From NCBI GenBank assembly GCA_023614405.1, contig CM042685.1, positions 238,431,661-238,495,660 on the forward strand: 64,000 nt of DNA. The letters are read 5' to 3'. A program made the translations under genes and the position numbers. Below the pieces are notes generated by a model. That model did not search any database and was not told the DNA's origin. It saw nothing but the letters and a program-made list of their open reading frames with translations. The DNA comes from Avena insularis. Its lineage: Eukaryota; Streptophyta; Magnoliopsida; Poales; Poaceae. Shown piece after piece: positions 1 through 13,500 of the stretch; position 1 is the stretch's first letter, and each line of letters begins with the position of its first letter.

Positions 1-3000
1 TTTGTAGAAAGCAATATGGTTTTATCCTATCTTTTCAAAATAGTTTTGATCTTTCAAAAATCTTTTTGAACTCCTTGGCAAACTCCAAGTGCTTCTAATC
101 CCTTGTTGACACCATCAAGTTTTCCTTTGAGAAATTAGAATGTTGAGATCTTCCATAGCTTTAGGCCTTAGTTGCTTAGAGTGTTTGTAACCGGGGACAC
201 GACCAAGTACTTAGAATTTGATCTTCTATAGAAGTTGTACACTTTACCCACATGACACAATCTCGTCTTAACGCCACCAGTGGCTGCTGGATAAGTACAC
301 ACCAAATGGAGTGCCGGCGGATCGAGAATGTGACAAAGTCTTTCCATAGAAGTCCTTCCAATACATAATGCTAGCACGTCTATCAGGCACCAATGTAAGG
401 ATATACTTCTAATACATGATTCTAGTTAACCTGAATAGTTACCAATGCAAGGGCCTTCCACTATGTAATTGACTAAGCCAGAGCCCATTTAGCACGTGGC
501 TGTACACGGAAGCCACTGTACAAGAAACATGTTAAATCTCTAAGTCCCTGGGTGGTATTATTCTAGTGCACACATGAAAAAGATAGCCATAGATATGGTT
601 TCCTTCGTTGCCACCTTATTCACAACTGAGTATCCACATTCCACCTAGGTGATTCATTGAGTACTTGTTTTATTATATAAAACATATATTTTCCAACACT
701 TCATATAATCATAACATGGTATTCCACCCCGAATCTATAGCAAGGCTAAGCATACTACAACTACGATGTTTCCACTAAGTAAGATATAAATGATATCCTA
801 ATAGGACATAGCATAGCATAGTAACATAGTGGTCTTATCATGCATACTACAAAATTCCACTAAGTGTAATGAAAATAGTAGGACATGGATGATAGTGCCA
901 CTTGCCTTAGTAGTTGGTATTGTTGTACACTCTTCGCAGTAACACACTTGACAATCAACACAATCTATCAAGCAAAACAACCAAGACAAAACAATCACAA
1001 GATCAATACTAATGACAACACAAAATCATGCAAAGTATGCAAACATGGAAGATGAAAATTCTTATTTTACAAATTGTTATAACAAGGTTCTGAACATCAC
1101 TAAGTGATTTCTGGATATTTTATATTTTCAAGATTACAAATGCAACCATTTGTGCAATTGTAGTAATTAGCAATATTTTCTAACACTTGGAAAGACCGTT
1201 CTCACTAAATAATTGTCACAGTATTATTTATACTAGAATAAAATTATATTTTGGTCTTACTATACAGAGGGTTCAATATAAAACCATTTTTAAAAGGATT
1301 CACTTAAACATAATGTACACACAACAATTTTTATACTCAAAATACTCCACAAATGGTTCTGTATAAAACATGATTTTAACAGACTCAAAAATACCAAATT
1401 ATGGCTCCACTGTATTCTAATCGTTTTAGAATCCATATACATATTATTTGCTAAATTTGGATATAGAGAACTAAAGATATGATTTTTACAAGTTTCTATA
1501 TTCTTATGTCTAAAAATACGAAAATAGGAATAAATTTGACACTTGGCAGATTCTAATTGGAGGATACCCCTTCGTTTAAGTGATCTATGATGACCTTTAG
1601 ATGATGATCTAATGGTCCAGGATGGCTCACCGAAAAAGCTCACCGGAAAAGTTTGCCGGATTGGCGAGCACGGGCTTGGCGTTGCTGTTCCCGTCGCTAG
1701 GAACGTATCCGGAGTAGAAGAAGATGTGGACGGCGTAGAGGACATCGAGGCGGTGCTACTGGACGTGATTGAGAGGTCATTCGTCTCCAACGGTGTCGAC
1801 AATATATGGCTGGAGCAACGTGCAACGTCGATGGCGCGGCCAACTACAACAATATGATGAACAATCATGTCCTGGAGGTAGGCAACATCAAGAGTAGTCT
1901 TATGGTAGAAGGAATTGATAAGGGACTCACCGAAGACGACAAGATCTGACGATGAACTCCAAGATTAGGCTAATCTTGGCATGGTTCGTGTGTGTTATAC
2001 ATATCTTCTCTCAAGAAAGTTTAGGAACGAAAGTGATGGAGGAGGAGGAGAGGAATATGTTGCTCGCTTTGGTTTTCTCTAAGGTGGTCTGTGGATGGAG
2101 ATCAGGAGACGTATGTCAACGATTGGCATTCGATGCACCCGGTCGATATTGTTTGATTTAAGTCAGGAAAGTGTGAAATAAGTTCCTGAATGGATTCTTC
2201 ATTGAATTTCCAATAACTTCCGTGTTTAACTCGACAATAAACGGTCAATAGAATTGACGGGGAAGGAGAGGAAGATCTACACACATGAAAGTTGAGCTTT
2301 GTACATGTAAATAGAGGAGGAAGAGGATCGATCGATTGTGTCGTTTGCCTTGATGGGCCAGGAAGTGTGGCCTAAGAAGAAAATAGAAGGAAGAAAAAAA
2401 TAGAGGAATGGATTGGGCCATGGGCTAGCTACTGTTTCTCTCTGTTTTTTTATTCCGAATTGTTTTTTTGTTTTTCTCTCCTGTTTTATTTTTTGTTTCC
2501 AATTTGTCTCTTCAATTTGATTCAAATTTTTATCAAACCTTTTTAGAAAATTTTATATAAAATATAAGTTGATAGTTTACTTCAGTTAGAGTATTTGGAA
2601 TATATTTTTAATAAAGTATCATTCATTTAAAAAAGATTGAGCATGGTACGTATGCCTAGTTTCATTATTTTCTATTTCCTTTTTTATAAAAACCATATCT
2701 TTTGACTTAGGACACAAAAAAGGTTCAATCCAATTTCCTTAGCTTTATAATTTTATTCTTTATCATAATCACTCATTTAAGAATACTTTTATTTTGTTGT
2801 AGTCATTGCCTTAACTTCAATTTATTTCTCTTTCTATATTTTATAAATTTCATATCATTTTATTTGGAGCTTCAAATAGAGTCAAACTAATTTCCATAGT
2901 TTTATAATTTTGCCCTTTATCTTTATAGCTCACTTATGAATTCTTTTGTATATTTTAAATATGGAATATATCCAAAATCTCGTATTGTTAAGTGGTCATT

Positions 3001-3245
3001 TCAACTTTGAGAAGAAAGTTTTTTCTCTTAGTTTTAAAATGCAACCATGCATGCTTCATGATTTTGAGGTTTTCAAAACATGCATACAACAACACAGCCA
3101 AAATTGTTTTATTTAACTTTTGTTTTGAAGGAGTTATATTAAATAGTCAAAAAGTTTTTGTTCCCTCTGAATTTCCAAGACTTATTTTTACATTTTGTTT
3201 AAGTTTTTCCACATTTCAAAATTTGCAAATTTTTGGGATGTGACA
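1..3245 (-). repeat. Gypsy LTR (3' LTR of element 1), left end outside window
   Basis: The stretch ends in GGGATGTGACA at 3245, so on the minus strand it opens TGTCACATCCC, the same opening as LTR B and nearly that of LTR D. Internal blocks recur in diverged form in LTR D, for example around 480-660 against 20,990-21,200 of D. A purine-rich tract and the words AATCTCGTCCCGAGATTCGAG follow immediately, matching the corresponding site beside the left LTR of D. It is therefore the 3' LTR of a minus-strand gypsy element. At least 3.2 kb is present and the true left end is outside the window. Open frames inside it (for example 1290-1868) have no recognisable domain. Confidence 0.75.
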
Positions 3246-4194
3246 GGCTGCCACCATTAAAAGGAATCTCGTCCCGAGATTCGAGAAGGCTAGAAAGAAC
3301 GGTTTGGGTTTTAGAATAACTTGGGTGCTACCACCCTTAAAAGAAAATTTTGTAGGGTTTTATTTTATGGTTCACTTGGCTATGGGTTCAATAATTGACA
3401 TCCAAACATGGGATCCTTATATGACTAAACTGAGTTAGCTAAATCTTACCATCAACATCATCTAATTCTTTCAGGGTTCCATACATGTTGATGTGGTTCA
3501 CATGTCCTTTCTGGGTCACATTGGTATTGCTCCCACTGGTCTCTCCAACACTTTTATTCTTCTTCTCAGGACAGTCTGATGCATAGTGTCCAAGTTGCTT
3601 ACAATTGTAGCACTACAACTAGCTAATGTCCTTCTTAGGATTGTTATGCTGGCTTTGACCAAGGTTATCTCCATTGTGAGTACCATTCCCATAGTTATTA
3701 CCACTTCCATTGGTGTTGTGGTGATGTTGATTGTGTCAATTTCCTTCATGCTGATGTGATCCAGAATCTCCTTTGTCCTTTTTGAATGAATGCATCTTTT
3801 GTGATGATCCTGAGTGATACTCGTTAAAGCTATGCTTCCTCTTCCTGTTCTCAACTTGCTTCATCCTGCTCTCTAAAATTGTAGCTTTATCAGATAGTGA
3901 TTGATAAGTTGGAACATAACCAAATGACAACTGCATGGACATTTCATCATTTAGTCCATGAAGGAACTTTTCCTTCCTCTTATCATCGGTGTCAGTATCA
4001 TCTCGAGCATAGCGTGATAGATTATTGAATTCCTCAATATATTCAGCGACGCTGCAGTGACGTTGTTTAAGGTTGTGAAACTCCTTCTTCTTTAAACTCA
4101 TCACTCTTGAAGAGATATGGTTAGTGCGAAAACCCACTCCAAATATTTCCCAAGTCACTTCTTCAATGGGGTAAGTGACTTGAAAGTTGTCCCA
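3246..4194 (-). pseudogene. Gypsy gag remnant of element 1
   Basis: Read on the minus strand from 4194, this is the middle and end of a gypsy gag: a WDNFQ block, then the KKKEFHNLKQ and VAEYIEEFNNL capsid blocks, a Lys/Arg/His-rich linker, and a CCHC zinc knuckle (C-X2-C-X4-H-X4-C) near 3575-3617. It is clearly homologous to the gag of element D. The start is lost at 4194, where another LTR begins exactly, and everything from protease to integrase is missing: the knuckle is followed by only about 0.3 kb before the 3' LTR. Frame changes near 3740 show that it is dead. Confidence 0.85.
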
Positions 4195-5735
4195 TGATAC
4201 GTCAGAGACATATCTATAATTTGTGATGCTCCATGCTTGTTTAGTATCTATTTTGCTTTGTTTTGTCTACACTTTGAGGTGTTTTTACATGTTTTCTGGT
4301 ACTAACCTATTAACAAGTTAACACAGTGCCATTTGCCTGTTTTTTGCTGTATTTTGTTCCAAAAAATCTAGTAAAGAAATATTCTCGGAATTGGACGGGA
4401 CAAACGTCAAAGTCAATAACTTTCCCTGGGGAACAAGAAGTCCAGAGGGGAGACGGAGAGGCGTGCCAGGGCGCCCAGACCCCCCTAGGTGCGGGTGGGC
4501 CCTACCCCGCTCCTAGGCAGGGTGTAGGGCCCCTAGCCACAGCCTCGGCCTCCCCTTTCGCCTATAAGAAGCCCCCGATGTAGAAACCCTAAGTACCCAA
4601 TCAATATTCCACGAAACATTCTGTATCCGCCGCCACCGTCGTCCCTAGATCGGGGGGATCTGAAGTTCTTCCCGGCACCCTACCGGAGGGGAGATCATCC
4701 CAGAGGCCTTCTCTCCGGTATGATGCGTGAGTAGTTCCACCTTGGACTATGGGTCCATATAGTAGCTAGATGGTTATATCTCTTCCTTGTGCTTTCATGT
4801 ATAGATCTTGTGAGCTCCGTTAATGATCAAGATCTAATCTATTTGTAGTCATGCATGTTATGTTTGCGGGGATCCGATGGATATTGAGATTATTATGTTG
4901 GTTTGATTAATGGTTTTGTCTTTATGATTCTATCATGTCTGTGTTGTTTGTGATCTTGCATGCTCTCCGTTGTTAGTATCTATCTTGGCCAAGTAGTTGC
5001 TAGTGACTCCAAGAGGGGGTATTTATGCTCGATAGTGGGTTCATGCCTCTAGTTTCCAAGGGAAGTGATAGAAATCTCTTTGGTTGTAGATTTGTTGTTG
5101 CTACTGGGGAGAAAACAACGGTCTCTTGTTCATGGAACATGTGGAATGTTTACCTTACACACTTTGCTTAAAGCAGTTGTCTGTTGCTTACAACTTAATA
5201 CTGGAGGGGGTTCGGATGATAACCTGAAGGTTGACTTCTAGTCATAGATGCAGTTGGATGGCGGTCTATGTATCTTGTTGTATTGCCCAATCGAATCTCA
5301 TAGGATCTTTCTGACTAGTAATTGCATTGTTATGCCTTGCTTAGTTCATCGCCAATTGCCCCTTTGTAATTTGTTTACCCTTCATGCCATGTTGTTTATC
5401 TAAGGAGAGCACCTCTAGTGAACTATGGACCCCGGTCCAATCTTTACCATTGATACATCTTCCACTATTACTTGTTTACTTGCTGCAAACCATTACCTTC
5501 CACACAATACGTTTAATCCTTTGTTATAGCAACCGGTGAGATTGACAACCTCACTGTTAGTTGGGGCAAAGTCTTGAGTTTGTGTTGTGCAGGTCTCCGC
5601 ATTGCTCGCAACACTTGTGTGACGTTTCCTTCCTCCTACTGGTTCGATAACCTCGGTTTCTTACTGAGGGAAAACTTACTGCTGTGCTGCTTCACACCTT
5701 GCTCTTGGGGTTCCCAACGAAGCGCTCCTACATCA
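4195..5735 (+). repeat. Stray gypsy LTR (Fatima/Sabrina-type), solo or recombinant
   Basis: It opens TGATACGTC exactly where the element 1 gag stops, and shows the usual landmarks of a Triticeae gypsy LTR: ACTAACCTATTAAC near 4303, a GC-rich promoter-like block with CCTATAAGAAGC near 4560, and a 3' part with TTGGGGTTCCCAACGA near 5706-5720. CATCA at 5731-5735 is the likely end. The flanks (TCCCA on the left, ACTCA on the right) do not form a target duplication, and the LTR does not resemble the 3' LTR of element X. It is therefore probably a recombinant or truncated solo LTR. The family name is my inference. Confidence 0.65.
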
Positions 5736-6534
5736 ACTCAGCGTTGCATCAGCCACCAACATCATGGTAATCGCCGATGCCAGAACCGCAATGAAGAGGA
5801 AACTTTCGGCAAGCTCAAATTCACCATGCCAAAGTTCACCGGTTCAAATGAACCCGAAGAATATCTCTCGTGGGAACTCAAGGTTGACAAGATCTTCCGC
5901 ATGCACAAATATAGCAATGAGAAGATGATGGACATGGCGTCCCTAGAGTTTGATGACTATGCCAACCTTTGGTGGGAACAAATCCAACTCGCTCGTGAAG
6001 CAAAACAAGAGCCTCCAATCACCACTTGGCAAGATATGAAGGCTCATATGAGATCCCGCTTTGTTCCTTCGCACTACACACTTGACCTCTTCAACAAGCT
6101 CCAAACGCTTAGTCAAGGAACAAAGACCGTGGAAGAGTATTTCAAGAAAATGGAGCTCAACATGATCCATGCCAACATTGAAGAGCGTGATGAGCAAACA
6201 ATGGCACGTTTCCTCAATGGCTTGAACCACCCAATCAAGCGCATCACCGAGTTCCAAAAGTACAACAACATGGTTGATCTTGTGCACACAACAACAAAAG
6301 ACGAATGTCAAGTGCAAGAGGACATCAAGTACAACAAGCCAAAGACGTAATTCGCCTACAAGTAAGCGCCAACCCAGTGCATCAACAACCCCAAATGGAA
6401 GCTCATAAAGTACCACCAAGCTTCCGTTCAAGCCAACACTTCCTCAAGGAAAACCGCCCCCAAGTGGAAAATACACAAAGGATGATCAACAATTCAATGG
6501 TGAATGCTACAAGTGTGGAGGTAAAGGACACAAG
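5736..6534 (+). pseudogene. Element X gag, 5' block
   Basis: The frame open until 6350 carries a retrotransposon Gag capsid domain: KFTMPKFTGSNEPEEYLSWE, then FDDYANLWWEQ, WQDMKAHMRSRFVP and VEEYFKKME blocks, which is the order seen in gypsy Gag proteins. The apparent start at 5574 lies in the preceding LTR and is an artificial fusion; real gag homology begins near 5800. A frameshift near 6340 leads into a linker and then a zinc knuckle whose two cysteines and histidine are present at 6505-6534. The fourth ligand, a cysteine, lies beyond the insertion, near 39,344. Confidence 0.85.
6530..6534 (+). repeat. Left target-site duplication of element A (ACAAG)
   Basis: ACAAG directly precedes the LTR start TGTGACACCC and is repeated at 39,330-39,334 directly after the LTR end GGTGTTACA. 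Confidence 0.9.
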
Positions 6535-8318
6535 TGTGACACCCCCAGGATCAGGGCTAAACAAATCTCAGACCTCCGTCTGACATAAGCTTAACCTTGA
6601 GCTCGAGAATATCCAGTGAAGAATCCGTAACACAATAGTGACCCTATGACACAAAAATTTATTACAGCAAGCTCATAACTGAGCAGAGAACCAAATTTTT
6701 ACAAGCAGAGGTCACTGACCACGAACATCAAACAACGGAAGGCAAATTATGCTATTAAGTATAACAAACTTAACAAATGGCCTAAGAGGCCTGAAGCATA
6801 ACGATGATGTCCCAGCCCATAGATTCCAGGCTGCCAGCCGGGAACCCCAAGCTACTCGTCGATGTCGATGTAGTACGGAACTCGTCTTCAAGGGAACACT
6901 TACTCTGCCAAAAGTATCAACAAAGAAAGGGTGAGTACAGGGTGTACTCTGCAATACTTTTGGCTGGTGGAGTTGTTTTGCATAAAGCCATCTTTGTTAT
7001 AAAACAAGAGAGAGAAGAATCTCGTCTAATCAGAGTATTTTAAAAGGGGATAAGAGAGCGACATCTCTGAAATATTGATCATCATCTTTTGATATCCACC
7101 AAGTCATCATCATACCCTAACTAGGATCACCCCCCTCGTACTCAAGAGGAAGCATCCTTGTGCACACGTTGATCTGCCAAATTTTATGATTAGGTTATAG
7201 TTCTCTATGATCTTAGAATCTGGTCACCAAGCGTTCATAACCATGAACACGGCTTTTTGAAAAGATTATTACCTTGCAGGGGTGTACAACTTTACCCACA
7301 CATACTAACCTTCTCTTAATGCCACAATGATAAGCCCTCTTCCTTGGAAGGCCGACAGAGGGTGGTTAGACACGACCTTTACCTTACTTTCGCCGAGACC
7401 ATGAGTCACGCAATAAGTATGGTTCCGCCGTAACGGGTCAAATCCCGAAGCCGGTACTTAAAGATGTGAGGCTAGGTTGGTTCACCAGGGGCTCCATCGA
7501 CCCCAAGCAACCCGGTCCACGCTTCCCTACCTGTTACGAATGCACCTCCTCCACCTCCTTCTTTCGAAAACGTTTTTAATGCGTATGTCGAATGGAACAC
7601 CCGAACTATGTGAATCATGGAATCTACTAGGCAAGTTAGTTGCTCGTGAGGTTTTCCAGGCCCCGTGTGGTTGTACGCTCGTCTCGGTTCCAAAGGCAAG
7701 AACTCAGGTCCTAGTGGTGGAGAGCATGGGACTAGAAAAACAACATCCCACTGTGGCCTCCCATACAAGCCTTAGCATGTTTAATCTCATATCACCGATA
7801 TCATATCATCACGTTCTCCTGACATACTAGATTCTCTGTATCGGATACATCATCTGGATGAACCAGCACTGACAACTATGCATGGCTAAGCAGACACAGA
7901 TAATAGCTCTAGCAGTACACACAAGCCAAACCTAGTTATGCTAGGAGCAGTGGATCAGGTAATATAAGCTCAAAGGGAGTAATGCAATAGATAGGTTACT
8001 CTATCTATCGATAAAATACCACAGTAGAATCGTATGCATCATGGCAAGAATTGAAATGCTTTCAAAATCATAGGATTATATCATGGTGGGGCTATGCTTG
8101 CCTTTGCCAGTTAATAACAGATAAGCAAATCTTCGGGAGCCTTGTACTTGACTTGGTTACAGTTGCTCAAGTATTATTCTTTGATCTTCGAACTTCGACG
8201 GTGTTGATCTCGATCTTCGATCTCGATCTCGGTATCGTATTCTACCGGGAAGAAGCAAACACCAGAAAATAAAGGGGAAACAATCAACACATGGCATCGA
8301 TGCAATGCTCAAGCAAGT
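6535..8318 (-). repeat. 3' LTR of element A, truncated
   Basis: The opening 38 bases recur at 10,511-10,548 with one difference, and 8026-8318 recurs at 16,190-16,479 with few differences. Homology stops abruptly at 8318 after AAGCAAGT, while the other copy continues. The missing part is the U3 side of the LTR, on the side facing pol. Confidence 0.88.
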
Positions 8319-10493
8319 GTCCCTAAGGAAAGGGATAACTCTTCTTGAATTTATGGTGACATCTTTCAACAAATGCACGTGAACTGGAGAAGGTTACTTC
8401 TATCATCCATAACTCATACTTCGAGGTGACTCGAAGACGGTTCTCAGAAGTTTCCAACATTAATGCCCAATGTTCCATATGAATCTTGTCTAACATGAAG
8501 AAGATGGGAATGTCATTGATGGGCTCAACAACAAACTTATCAAGACAATCCATTAAGATGGACTCATATGTTGCATGAACAAGACAAGAATATTGGTCAG
8601 ACCAAAGACATGAGGATGTACTCAAGTGAAACATCACGAGTAACAAAACCATCAAGATTGTTCTTAGAACTGAGTTTGATTTAACGATGACCCAAGTCAA
8701 ATCAAAGGTGGGGGAAGATAACATATCCATAAAGGAGATACTATCTTTCTTCATCACAAACAAAACTAGACATCCCTTTAATAAGGAACAGAGTCAGATA
8801 GAACTTTTGTCTTACAACTCTCCAAGTTGTTGTTTAAGCTCAACCAACTAGTTCAGGAGTATCCAGTACGGATCCTTGGAGAAAAGAGCAGTTCAGAGAA
8901 CTTGCTTGCTCAAGAACTTGATATCACGGTCATGTGGCACATGGCGATACTTCTAGTAGACATGTAGAATATCACGAACCACCAACATGTCACGTGTTTG
9001 AGAGAGAACTTGCTTGGTAAGGCAAGAAGACATAGTCTTAGAGTTTCGGCACAAGCCTAACTCTTCGACCGAGGAGGGTGTACCAGAATAACAGACTAGA
9101 TAGCACCATCATTCTTTGCTTAGTAATAGGGTTAACCAATCACGCTAAAAATGACTCAAATGTCCTTAGAGTTCAAAACAATAATAATTGCTAAGAATCT
9201 CAGATGACCACATTATTACGCACACACATCATTCATGAGCGCGAAAGCTCGAGGAAGGGTGAGTAAAGATGTGTAAAAGCATCACTTCATTAAGAGGTCA
9301 TAAAACTCAGCACGACCTCTTAGTATAAAAGAGTGTGACACTTTAAGGTAGAACATATGGGAGACACTCAATGCCTCTTAATATGTGGATTACAACACTT
9401 TGACCTGGTCCTAGATATGACGAGGTACTGGTGTTTGTTTCTCCTGACATTCCAAAATGGTTTGTCATGACAGACCACAAGAGTATCTTGCATCGGAAGG
9501 CACCAATGCACATGTACTACTTGGCTACCAACTGGTAGACAAAGGTCGGACAATAATAAGGGAGAAAGAACATGCTCAGGATAGAATCCCAAGATGTGGA
9601 TGCATAAATCAACAATCTTCCGAAAACCAATGCATAGAAGGGGTAAAGTGTGGCAGAATCACGAATATAGATGCGAGACTCTCGAGGAGTACTCTTATCA
9701 TGATCTATTTGGTTCCATTAAAGAACATCTGCCATAGCTAGTGGTAGGGGAAGTCCTTGGTTGTAACGATTTAATCGTGACAATAACCACAAGCTTGAAG
9801 GCTAGAATTGTAGTACCATCCATCCTGAGGTAATGTATGAACATTAGCAACATGGGTCAAAGGATTGGATCTTGGGTTAAAGATCAGCTTCATGTACAAG
9901 ATTCAGAACACCAGAATCCAACACAATCAGGAATCTTAGGTTCAAGTCCAAGGGTTAAAACCCAAAGAAAAGAGTAACTACTACTTGAGTGACGTAGCGT
10001 AAACTGCAAGGTAATAATCACGAGGTAACTTCCAAGAGAAGAAACGACTTTTGAAATACCCAAACAAACAAAAAGGAGGCACACGAGGCGAAAGGAAACC
10101 TCAAAGTCGAGAATAGAACATAGTGGATCCAACAATTTAATATTGTGGGTCCAAAAAGAAGAGAGATCGTGATAGAAAGGAATCTCTCATGTGGAAAGGA
10201 GTAAGGGGAACAAGGAATTCACCACTCACACAACTCTAAAGAACTCAACACTAGGTTAACTGGCTGAAAAACGGCATGCCAAGAAGGCACCTAAGTTTTG
10301 AAAGACTAGATGAGATATCAAAACTTTTCCAAAATCAACACCAGATAAGATAACACAGAGTTAGAGCGAAACTAGATAACGAGTAAAAGAAGCATACTAG
10401 AGTTTTCGCAAATACTTTTCATCTTTAAAATAGTTTTTTACAAACACTAGACTCAACATCGACCAGTAGCAAGGTTTTCCTACGATCGATACT
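8319..10493 (-). pseudogene. Decayed gypsy internal region of element A with RT relic
   Basis: The best-preserved piece is the minus-strand frame 8323-8763. It retains the spacing of a gypsy reverse transcriptase: LDKFVV, then the position of the catalytic Y/F-x-DD box reading PINDIPI, then a block matching the conserved thumb segment found in element D. The aspartate pair is broken (ND), so it is inactive. The rest up to the primer binding site has only short frames; I cannot assign gag or protease with confidence. RNase H and integrase are absent, deleted together with the adjoining U3 of the 3' LTR. Confidence 0.6.
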
Positions 10494-10505
10494 GCTCTGA
10501 TACCA
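10494..10505 (-). other. Primer binding site of element A
   Basis: Minus-strand TGGTATCAGAGC, the usual plant match to the 3' end of initiator tRNA-Met, lies five bases inside the LTR copy that begins at 10,511. It fixes the 5' LTR as the right-hand one. Confidence 0.85.
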
Positions 10506-10510
10506 AAACC

Positions 10511-10548
10511 TGTGACACCCCCGGGATCAGGGCTAAACAAATCTCAGA
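10511..10548 (-). repeat. 5' LTR of element A, inner fragment
   Basis: Thirty-eight bases matching 6535-6572 with one substitution, cut by the start of element B (TGTCACATCC at 10,549). Confidence 0.88.
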
Positions 10549-13500
10549 TGTCACATCCCAAGATTTTCCAAATCTTGTAATGTGAAAAAATAAATAAACA
10601 AAATAAATTATTGTTGAATTTTAGGGTGAAAAGAAACTTTGTTTCTAAATGGAAACTTAAAATCCCACCTTGAACAAACTTTAATTAAAGTTTGAATTCA
10701 ACAAAATCCAAATCAAGAGAAATGCATTCCTCATAAATGCATCTGGAAATTTAAACACTTGGAAAATAAATCCAAACCCTAAAACCCTAGTGGAAGAAAA
10801 TCATTTCCAAGTTATCTCCAAGCCTATGGATTTGATCCATATAAAAATTTATCAGCAAACAATTCAAAATGATCAAGAATGACAAATAGAAATATTATAA
10901 GACCATATAAATTGGTTTCACTTAAATTGGAGCCATGAATAAATCTTATAAATTTAATAAGATAAAGAAATTAAATTTCCAAAGTTAATAAAGCATCTAT
11001 CAATAAATCCATACAAAATGGTGAGCAATTAATCCTAAAAAGATTTAAAAAGATAAACAAATATTAAATAAGATTTTACAAATTGGAATCACCAAGTTTG
11101 GATCTCTAAATAAAAGATATGGATTTTATAAGATGAAGAAAGAAATATTAAATAAAGAATATTTAAAGACCAAATTAAACCTTGGCCAAATCCATAAGCA
11201 AATGGAATGAATATAATCCAAATCCAAATGAAAATAAAAGGATGAAGAATTTCCAAATAAAATAAAATGGCATTAACCATTCTATCCCTATTTTAATAAG
11301 GACAAATCTCTAATAAAAATAATTATATAATTCATGAGAAAATAGTATTTTGGAATTTACCCAAGTGAAATAAAAGTTGTTTAATTCAACTTAATTAAGA
11401 TTAAAGAAATCTTCCAAATAAACTTTAGGGAATTAAAGCTATATTTAATTCCATTGGAATTAAAATAAAAATCCAATTCAAATGATTTAAGAATCATATT
11501 AAATACTTTCCAAATAATTCAAGATGAATTATTTGACACCCAAATAATCAAATAAAACTTACTGAAAGGTTTTGGAAGGATTTAGAATTCAAATGGAAAT
11601 TTAAAAACATTATTAAATCTTGAATGAATTAATACAAGGACCTACTTTAAATAATTAAAAGGGCACTAAAGGAATAAAAGTTTTATTCTAAATTTGACAT
11701 CAGATTATGGTAATAAACAGTGTTAGATTATTCACAAAATTTGGCAAAGGTTTGAATTCAAATAGAGGTTTGAAAAGTTTAAACAAAAATCAAAACAGAA
11801 AATAGAAATGAAAAAAAGGAAAAACAAACTGAACAAAAAAATGAAAAGGAAGCAGCCCAGCTCGGCAGCCTAGTCCAGGCCCAGCAGCCCACCTCGCCCC
11901 ACTCTCTCGCGAAACATTTTCTCACCGCAGGACTCACCCACTCCTCCACTGACCGCCAGGACCCACCTTCCCCTCTCTCTCACTCACTGTCAAACGCGCC
12001 CTGCGACCACGTCATCATCTTCCTCCCCGCGATGAACTCGCCTGACCGTTTCTGCCACTGATTTCTCGCGATCAATTTGCCATAATGCCACGTTTAAACC
12101 TCGCCGTGACCATGCACGATTAAACGCCTGCCTCTCCTCCCCATTTCCCCTCACTCGCCTCCCCCTCTCTGCCCCAGGCTGCGCCAATTCCTTGCGGCAA
12201 GACACTGCCCCGACGACGTTCCCCAGACAATTCCGGCGAAGCCAGACCTCCCCTCGCCCCCTTGACCACACACACGTGCTCCACATACCCTAGCGCACCT
12301 CCCCGTATCGTCATCTCGCCCGCGCGTGCCCTGCAAACTCGGCAACGTCTTCGACAGAGCGCCACCGTCGACTACATCAACTCCGGTGACCCTCCCCGTA
12401 AGCCCCGTCCTTCCCCTTTTCTCCAGAGGACACCACTACACCCTGCGTTCCTTCGCGCGTCTAATGCCACCTGTTTCGCGTCCTATCGCACCTTGTAGGT
12501 TCGTCTCCGACAACACCAGAGCACGCCGTCGCCAGAAGGAACTCCGACGAGAAATTGTCACTATCCTCGTGCGCCCCCTGCCTCCCCGAGAACACGTTGA
12601 GCATCAGCATCGTACATCGAATCCGGTGAGCTCCCTCTCTCGCTTTCTCGCTTCCTACATCGCCGGCGACACCACTGCCAGGCCGCCGCCGCCGTGCGTC
12701 AGAGTCCAGCGCCACCAGTTCTAGGTCATTAGACTAGGACCGTTGGATCTTGATCCTGAGGCTTAGATAGAATCACTTATAAACAAAGGGGTATGCGATC
12801 TGTGCTGTGCGATCAAGTTGGATCCTGCGGTTTGTGTCTGTCGATCCAACCGAAGCGGTACCGACGAATAGTATCACGCCACGTGGCCTCTGTTTGATTT
12901 AAAAACCAGAAACTTATCTAATTGATGTTCCAATTTGAATAATTCATAACTTTCAAACCACACGTCCAAATTTTGCAAATTTTATATCAATGGAATCAGC
13001 AAGACAAGTACTTTCTGACTATGCACTTTGTTTAGTAAAATGCTTCTGTTAAATTGAGTGTTTTTGCAGAAACTTGTGTATGCATGTTTAGAATATAAAA
13101 ATTGTTCTAAAATGATTTTGGGGATAAAATCTTTGGAAAATGGTTTTTTTGAACCTATTGACCTTAGGAATCAATTGATGGTTTCAAAAATGTATTTGGT
13201 AAAACAAAAGAATGAATCTTTGATTGAAAACATTTCTAGTCAAATAAAAATATGGTTTAATTATTAAAAATGGTTTTGGAAGAAAACCTTTGAGAAATGT
13301 TTTGGAAATAAACTCTCTGACCCTAAACACAAGGTTTTATGGTTTGAAAACATATTTTGTGAAACCTATAGAATGTTGCCTTATTAAAAGCATTTCTTAA
13401 CCACATAAAATAATGATTTGGTTTAAAAATGGTTTATGAAGTAAAACCTTTAGCAAATGGTTTTGCCACTCTATAAAATGACCATTAGGTGTTTTCAAAT

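Noticed and set aside
1290..1868. A 192-codon minus-strand frame and opposing plus-strand frame in the first LTR
   Set aside because: They lie inside a non-coding LTR, have low-complexity Ser/Thr composition and match no domain.
4195..5735. Treating this LTR as the 5' LTR of element X
   Set aside because: It shares no visible sequence with the 3' LTR at 44,214-45,289, and no primer binding site stands between it and gag.
5574..5800. N-terminal extension of the X gag frame
   Set aside because: This part is the end of an unrelated LTR that happens to be open in the same frame; it is a junction artefact, not coding.
12120..12724. Overlapping frames of 64-132 codons on both strands in LTR B
   Set aside because: They result from the high GC content of the LTR promoter block; no frame has a recognisable domain or splice context.
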